A stretch of DNA of 64,000 nt, from the NCBI GenBank assembly GCA_963920765.1, contig OY987245.1, positions 10,184,727 through 10,248,726 on the forward strand, read 5' to 3'. This DNA comes from Ulota crispa. Taxonomy: Eukaryota > Streptophyta > Bryopsida > Orthotrichales > Orthotrichaceae. This document shows, one piece after another, positions 57,780 through 64,000 of this stretch (position 1 is its first letter; every line of letters starts with the position of its first letter). Below the pieces are notes generated by a model. That model saw only the letters and a program-made list of their open reading frames with translations. It was not told the origin of the DNA and made no database searches. A program made the position numbers and the translations under genes.

Positions 57780-58419
57780 TTAACCCTTAAGCGCCCCAGC
57801 AACAAGATCTTGTCGTTGGGGCCCACAACTTTATCCCATTTTTTCTCATGATTTGTACGGTGAAAACAATCATGGCTAGTCCCCATCATCACAGAAGGTA
57901 GTCCTTTTTCAAATCCTACGGTCACTTTTTCTGGCCGGGGCTAGATGGCATGCTGCTTTGGTTGGGGCCTGCGCCTGACACCCTGCCCAGGCCCATGCCC
58001 CTGCTCAAACTTTTTCTCGCACCCCTGAACTCCAACCTTGCTTGTTCAGTTTTCAAAACTTGTAATTTGAGCCCCTTCACTTGATGTTGTGATCCCTTGA
58101 ACTTGGTTTGTAATTGGTTCTTTCACTGATGTGCTCATGAACTAGTTACTAACCAAGTTCAAGGGATCACAACAACAAGTGCAGGGGCTCAAATTACAAG
58201 TTTTGAAAACTGAACAAGCAAGGCTAGAGTTCAGGGGTGCGAGAAAAAGTTCGGGCATGGGCATGGGCCTGGGCAGGGTGTCAGGTGCGGGCCCCAACCA
58301 AAGCGACATGCCATCTAGCCCCGGCCACCATTTCTGGATGTAATTTTCCAAGCTGTGGTGGCCATTAAACCCCCATTTTCTCCTAAATCTTAAAATAACT
58401 CTGGCCGCTCACGGGTTAA
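57780..58419. mobile_element. TTAA-type element containing a nested palindrome
   Basis: TTAACCCTTAAGCGCCCCAG to GGCCGCTCACGGGTTAA; 394 bp of its 640 bp are the inserted palindrome at 57933. Confidence 0.7.
57933..58326. mobile_element. Near-perfect palindromic element, GC-rich
   Basis: Arms of about 170 bp start GGCCGGGGCTAGATGGCATG and end in its near-exact complement, around a spacer of about 45 bp. Flanks ACTTTTTCT and ACCATTTCT agree at 7 of 9 positions, suggesting a 9-bp duplication. It is much more GC-rich than its surroundings. Confidence 0.8.
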
Positions 58420-59019
58420 TTAGCATTTGTCACTGAAATACATTCCTCACTGTGCTGGAATTTCAAATCCATCCCTGTTTTGAACGATATTCATATTCTT
58501 CTACTCACATGTTTTGTAAACATGCTATATACTCCCATTTTCAGCAATATTTGAGGAAAAGCTGCCTGTGCCTGCCAGGTTGGCTCCGGTAACCCGGGCC
58601 TGTTTCTGGACAATCTAACTTAGAGCTCCTGATCGTGGGGGTACAGATTCGGTACACTGTGGTGGCTGATGAGGGGGGAATAGAAACGTGATCTTTTCTA
58701 ATTAGCTCAAGTAACTGAAAATCTGAAAGTAATGCTTGCTTTTGCTATAAAACTATTAAACCGGGCTCTGGTATTCACACTTCTTGTAGCAACGTTGGAA
58801 GTTCTTTTGCAATATGAAGTAGTTTTGCTAATTTTAGCCATATTGATGATCGCTGGTGATACCCATTTTGTTAATCTTGACTTACTTGGTTAATCTTTTC
58901 AAATTACCATGAGCCTCACTAAAGGAAGAAAGAGAATGGTTCAATTACGTAAGCTTCATGGACCTTCATGGCAAATTTTGTCATTGTGTCTTCTTTAGGA
59001 AGTAGACCCTATACAAATC
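58420..59019. other. Intergenic, no gene recognised
   Basis: No coding frame or pairable repeat recognised. Confidence 0.4.
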
Positions 59020-59790
59020 AACATTTTCTTGAAGAACACTAAACCTCACGCTAGATTTAATGACTTTGACAGTGTGTTTAATGACTTTGACAGTGTGTTT
59101 GTGCAAATAGGGTGAAAAAGTTTGTTTTTTATTTACAAACAATGATAAAAGTAAGGATTTGTCCCTATTTTGGAGTTGGTCAATTGTATCTCCTTTTGCA
59201 ATTTCTAAAAAGATTAGGGTCTAGTATCCAAATGTGAACTCCAAAGTTCCAAATTCAATTGCTTAATGGTGAATTTTTTGACTACTATGGGGAGCAAATT
59301 CAACTGCCCACTACCAAATTGATTATTTTTTCAGAAAAAATCAATTCGGCATCAGATTTTATAATTAAACAAGATTAGGCACTTTCAAAAAAAATTGTTA
59401 TTATTTGGCATTCAATCAAAAAAATTAGTAGAATTAAGTCTTTTTCTAAGCATCTTCCACTTTTTAAAATTAGTCCTTGGTAAGAAATTTGCAGTAGATT
59501 GAGCCCTCTTGGAATCAACCTTGACCTTCCATTGTTAGTTAAGCTTAATGACTTTTATAATATCAAACATTTCAAATTTTCATTTGTTTGATATTGGGCA
59601 TTTTTGAAGAATAATTTATAGAATAATTAGGCAAAATTTTGGAGAATTATTTTATGCCAAATCTACTATCAACCTACAGCACTTAAAATTTTCTAGCATG
59701 TGTTAGTTTTTTCACCTTATTCTTACAAACACATTGTCAAAGCCATTAATTAAGTCCAATGTGAAATTTAGTGTTCTTCAATATTCTAGA
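59020..59790. mobile_element. Inverted-repeat element (about 770 bp)
   Basis: CTTGAAGAACACTAAACCTC with ACTTTGACAGTGTGTTTGTG at the left, answered by CACAAACACACTGTC-like complement and TAGTGTTCTTCAATATTC at the right. The block AATGACTTTGACAGTGTGTTT is tandemly doubled at 59059-59100. The interior contains family K-like DNA. Confidence 0.6.
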
Positions 59791-60054
59791 CAACGCTATT
59801 TTGTGAGCGTAAAATGGTGAGCCTATGAGCAGTGAGCCAATATTTCATGAGCAAGAACCAACTTTGAGCCCAAAGTCAATGATTTTTTTTTATAAAAGCA
59901 ATTTTTTCAAAAGAAGAAAGCTTTAAATGCACATGTATATGGCCCTGTGTACATGACTCTCAACATAACTAAAGGTGAAATTGAGTATTTTGACAAAAAA
60001 TCTAGGCTCACAAATCACAGCTCATGAATTCTTGCTCATAATATAGCATTCCCC
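59791..60054. mobile_element. hAT-like MITE family J, copy 3
   Basis: CGCTATTTTGTGAGCGTAAA to CTCATAATATAGCATTCCCC; same orientation as copy 2. It abuts the previous element. Confidence 0.72.
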
Positions 60055-60498
60055 TTACCTTATAAAGAAAAAAAGTGAATCCTCTAGTCTCACAAAATCT
60101 TCTTCAAGTTCTATAATTATGTTGTTAAAACTTCAACTTGTTAAAGTTACATTGAACACAAACTTTGAATTCTGAAAGCAATACAAGTTTTAAAGAACTG
60201 CAAACTGCACTTGCAATACCCCAAAGTATCACAATACATTGTAACAAACTTTGTGTTGTTTTTCAAAAGTCAATTTTGTGACAAGTGAAAGCTTTAAATA
60301 AAGCATGATTCATTTGGGTACACTTTAATAGTAAGATGTTGTCGATCATGCTTGCACCCGCTAGCCATAAAGCTCATATGACAAGTTTTAGTCGTAAGTA
60401 GATGACAATCATTTTGAATGGTCCAGATTATTTAAATCATTGTAAACTTGGGAAAATCATAGAAAACATGCTTAACTTGAAAATCTCCTATTTACTTT
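60055..60498. other. Intergenic, no gene recognised
   Basis: AT-rich, nothing recognised. Confidence 0.4.
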
Positions 60499-60531
60499 GG
60501 GAATTGATATGTGTACCACACCCTTTGAACT

Positions 60532-60844
60532 CATTACAAGGGATTTGGACCTCCAAAGAGGCCCCTTCCCCCAAATCTATGGGAGTTTTGGAAACACCTT
60601 CCACATGGGCAGTGTGCTGCAGGCCAGGCTAGCACTATGTCAACCACATCAACCTGTATTATTTTATTATTTTATTTTTATTTTTTTAAAAATCAAAAAA
60701 AAAATTCAGAAATTTTCTTGTTTTTTTCTAAGATTTTTTTTTTTTTCATTTTTTTTTTAATTAAGTTTTTTGACAACCAGCAGGGGCCACAACATCAGGA
60801 ACAAAAAACTCACAACCCCTTTGGAGGTCCAAATCCCTTGTAAT
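60532..60844. mobile_element. MITE family L, copy 2 (nested)
   Basis: CATTACAAGGGATTTGGACC to GGTCCAAATCCCTTGTAATG, perfect terminal complement of at least 20 bp. T-rich tracts in the middle. Confidence 0.75.
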
Positions 60845-60888
60845 GACAATATAACACCCTAGGATAAATTTTAAATTTCTACCATAGA

Positions 60889-61146
60889 AAAGCTGAATTT
60901 GAGAATTTGGAATTTAGATTTGGACTTAGAGACCATGATTTAATCTAGAACCATAAAAAGGTTGCAATTCAACAACTCCCAATGAAAAATTTTAATTGGG
61001 GAGAAAAACATTTTTTTACTTTTGTTTGTAAAATAAGATAAACTTTTTCATTGGGTGTTGTTGAATTGCAACCTTTTTATGGTTCTAGATTAAATCATGG
61101 TCTCTAAGTCCAAATCTAAATTCCAAATTCTCAAATTCAGCTTTTT
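60889..61146. mobile_element. Near-perfect inner palindrome, family K-like
   Basis: Arms of about 110 bp (GCTGAATTTGAGAATTTGGA versus TCCAAATTCTCAAATTCAGC) around a short spacer with TTTTACTTTTGTTTG. Similar to 43680-43945. Confidence 0.78.
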
Positions 61147-61353
61147 GATCGTAGAAATCCAAAATTTACCCCGGGTGTGGTACAGTAGTTCAAAGGGTGT
61201 GGTACACATATCAATTCCCATTTACTTTTGCTCTCAAGATGAAATTTTATTCCTTTTTTCATCTCAAAGATCATCATGCTACGTAATGAGATAATTTTTT
61301 GTTCATAACGCAGGGAATTCCAAAATACAAACATACTAGAGAATCCTTGAGCA

Positions 61354-62264
61354 TTAACCCCTAAAGGCCCAAGGAACCCATTTTGGGCTTTATGAGAACT
61401 TAGGCAGGCTCTATTGACTTCACAATTTGGAAATTTTTCATGAAACTTTTAGGATGGATGCTACTCATCATAATCTACATGTGAAGCTTTATTTCATGTT
61501 GTTTGGATAAGTATTGCAAAAGCTAGAAGGTTTTTTCAATTTCAATGTCAAACCAGGCAGCAAAAATTGTATTCTAAATTTTTAAAGATTTTTTTTAAAG
61601 GATTGTATAGATTGATACCTACTCAAAAAAATCAAATCACTCAACTCCAAATAATGAGGTAAGAGTTACAAGGAGTGTTCTTTTGCAGGCAATGAAGGTA
61701 GGAAGAAGGTAGAAAAAGCACATAAAGTTATCTTTTACTCTCAATTTTGAAAATTTTCAAATGAAAGTTACTAATTGTTTGTTAGAGCATTCTCACCATT
61801 GGAATTAAAAAATTTCAAATTCTTCCAAAACTTATCAGCATATTAGTTATATCTTTCATTCATCAACACCTTTCACTTTACAATTTTTGTAAAAATGAAT
61901 CCAAATTTCTTTTTGGTTAAATATTTTTATATATGCTTTCAACCCATTTTCCAACATATTGCAAAAATTGCACAAGAAATACAACACATGTGTTTTTTTT
62001 TTCTAAAAAGTTTGAAAATCAAAACTTCACCTTTTGGAAGGATTATAAAAACTTACATTTTGAAGTTTTGGCACATTGATCTTGCAATTGGTGGGGATAT
62101 TCATTTTGAAATTTTGGGACAATGTACTTGTGCAAGTCAACCAAAAGATCCTATGGTTGGATTTGTTACGAAATAAGTTTCAATGAAGATTCTGACCCTG
62201 GATTGGGGACTAGTATTTTGAAGCAGTTTTGGGCCCCTAAACACAAAAGAATTTTAGGGGTTAA
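61354..62264. mobile_element. TTAA-flanked MITE (family D', 920-bp class), copy 2
   Basis: TTAACCCCTAAAGGCCCAAG to TTTTAGGGGTTAA, 911 bp against 921 bp in copy 1 at 24287. The two align end to end with roughly 10 percent difference. Confidence 0.82.
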
Positions 62265-63051
62265 ACAACTTCCAGTTCATTCAAAATATCTAATGTAGTA
62301 TGTTTTTTGAGGTGATATTCTCTGCGTTCAACCCTCATGGTTCTGTATAATTTCTTTAAGGATTTCATTGTATTGAACGGCTAACTAGTCTTGCAATATT
62401 CATATGTAACATGTGCATATAAGCTATAACAAAGTATAAAAAGGGCTGAAGTAATCTTGATAATAATACATTTAAACTTAATGCATCCGTGCCATATGTT
62501 TTACAAGATAATTGTCACAAACATAATCTACTCCATAATTATTTAAAAACAATATGATTTTCTGCAGAAAAAATTAGTGCTATATAGTAGGAAATTACAC
62601 ACTCAATCTTTCATCATATGCTCATACACCTCATGTTTAAAGATTTCAATATTTTTTACTTTTCCTACACCAAAATCATTGGCAATCTTAAGCAAAATAA
62701 CCTCATTCTTAACCAATCACAAACTTAAAATAAAATTGAGAATTGTCTAATCCTCGTTGTCGTTTCCCATGATAATTAAGGAATTATTGTATAGACGTAC
62801 CTTCTAGGCAACCCCAATACCAACTCTAGTCTAAAACACAAACAAGGCACTAAATTGTCCCTGGTTCCATCAAAACATTCTTTTGCAATTACAATTCTCA
62901 AATCAACCACGACTTCCAGTGTCAGCTTGCAACTTGAATTTCAGCAAAGTTTGAATTTTGTACAAAGTGACATGGCCTACTAAGTAATGCAAAAAACCAT
63001 AATTTACAGAATCAAACATCCAACATTGCATTTCTTTGCAACTTTAGCAAA
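62265..63051. other. Intergenic, no gene recognised
   Basis: AT-rich without credible frame, RNA gene or inverted repeat. Confidence 0.4.
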
Positions 63052-63054
63052 CAT

Positions 63055-63204
63055 CACTACAAGGGACCACTGTCAATTCGGACATTGTTCGTCAATTAGA
63101 ACCACTTGATTTGTACACTTTTTGTCAATTTGGACACTTTTTTGTCAATTGAGACATTTTAGTCAATTTGGACATCCCAATTAGGACATGTTTTCCTTGT
63201 AGTG
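63055..63204. mobile_element. 150-bp CACTA MITE
   Basis: CACTACAAGGGACCACTGTC to TTTTCCTTGTAGTG, flanked by CAT on both sides (63052-63054, 63205-63207): the canonical 3-bp duplication and CACTA ends. The interior is a short tandem repeat of GTCAATTTGGACACTTTT-like units. Confidence 0.85.
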
Positions 63205-63207
63205 CAT

Positions 63208-64000
63208 GCTAACAAGAAGCAATAAAATGGGATAAAACTACTCTAATTGCTTAAACTTTGGGCATGGTCAAAGGTTTTCTTGCATTGTTCAAGCTTCCCT
63301 TAAAGCATATTAGAAGCATGCAATAGAACTCCACCTCCAAATTTTGGATGGAAAGTGAACAATCAATGTTTAAACCCTTCAAAGATTTTGCCTCTTTTTT
63401 TTAGGTAATCAAAGTTAAATTAATCAAAATATATATAGCAAAGACTAATTTTCCTCCTGCAATTAGCAAATTGTCATATTAAATGATGACTTTCTATTTT
63501 CTTCAATTATATACATACAACACATTTACAGGACCTTCGAGCATCTCCCACAATACTTGCCAAATTTGATGCGTCAAAGAGAATACATTTTTATTTGAAG
63601 AGCTCTCCAAATTCTTGTTTTTCACCCTTGCTCTTCAACATGCCCCATATATAATCATTTGACCATTCACCAAAGAAAGTACAGGATAAAGTCACTAAAT
63701 TTAAAATAAGTAAGGTCTTGAAAAGTAACTAATTGACTCACTAGAATGGAATGCCACAAGAGTATTTTGAAGAGTCTAAAATTCAACTCTATGCACTTTA
63801 TGTTTTGGCTAATTGCACTAATAGCAATAATTATACTAAAATAAAGTTTGGGAATTTTAAAGCTAATGAATGTATCGAGCTTAGTGTATTGAACTTCGTA
63901 AGGATAGAAAAAAAAAAAGTCACTTTGTGGCAATTTTTTAACCATTAGAAGAGCTGTTTGTGTTAATTAAATATTAATTGAAAAGAAACTAGTTAAAACA
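63208..64000. other. Intergenic to window end, nothing recognised
   Basis: AT-rich sequence; opposing frames at 63667-63948 are low-complexity and have no domain. Confidence 0.4.

Larger units (their letters stand above)
60499..61219. mobile_element. Palindromic element with two nested elements
   Basis: Outer ends GGGAATTGATATGTGTACCA and the complement TGGTACACATATCAATTCCC. Family L (60532-60844) and an inner palindrome (60889-61146) occupy the interior. Confidence 0.75.

Noticed and set aside
1..64000. tRNA, rRNA or snoRNA genes
   Set aside because: Looked for by eye (TTCGA arms, clover-leaf stems) and none could be supported; a covariance-model search would be needed to exclude them.

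Overview
This window looks like nuclear DNA of a land plant (streptophyte). It carries an intron-rich P-class pentatricopeptide-repeat (PPR) gene, a three-finger C2H2 gene of the ZNF511 type, a GT77 arabinosyltransferase of the RRA type that decorates cell-wall extensins, and an alpha-expansin with a signal peptide and the usual DPBB plus CBM63 architecture. All are split by spliceosomal introns with GT..AG borders, and exons are clearly richer in GC than the AT-rich surroundings. I cannot name the species. A seed-free plant is possible, but that is a weak inference.

Layout. 1-6830 (+): 3' two thirds of a PPR gene with at least 11 exons, its larger introns holding three different MITEs. 8960-13468 (-): complete ZNF511-like gene of 5 exons and 323 codons, with MITEs in its three large introns. 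13583-14785: a tandemly duplicated unit and the leader between two divergent genes. 14786-18570 (+): complete RRA-like gene, 4 exons and 425 codons, with tandem duplications in all three introns, two of which duplicate the 3' splice site. 28316-29570 (-): complete alpha-expansin, 2 exons and 258 codons, with a TATA box. 52045-54146: a frameshifted gene remnant, one orphan exon-like stretch, and an intronless GC-rich ORF of 215 codons. The remainder, most of 18.6-28 kb and 30-64 kb, has no credible gene and is packed with non-autonomous inverted-repeat elements, often nested.

The most striking non-genic signal is a group of elements, 55 to 940 bp unnested, that all begin TTAACCC(C/T) and end in its reverse complement. 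The TTAA is conserved at almost every end while the bases outside it vary. This is the signature of a TTAA-specific (piggyBac-type) transposition system, which is not what one expects to dominate a plant genome. At least ten copies in several length classes are visible and no transposase ORF is present. Other families show 8-bp duplications (hAT-like), 9-bp duplications (Mutator-like), a 3-bp ATT duplication confirmed by an empty site, and one 150-bp CACTA element. A 3.2-kb multilayer foldback lies at 30261-33464.

The four recognised genes do not form a functional cluster. RRA and expansin both act on cell walls but lie about 10 kb apart on opposite strands, and no shared regulation is visible. 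Exon borders were read by eye from splice consensus, reading phase and remembered family sequence, so they are predictions.
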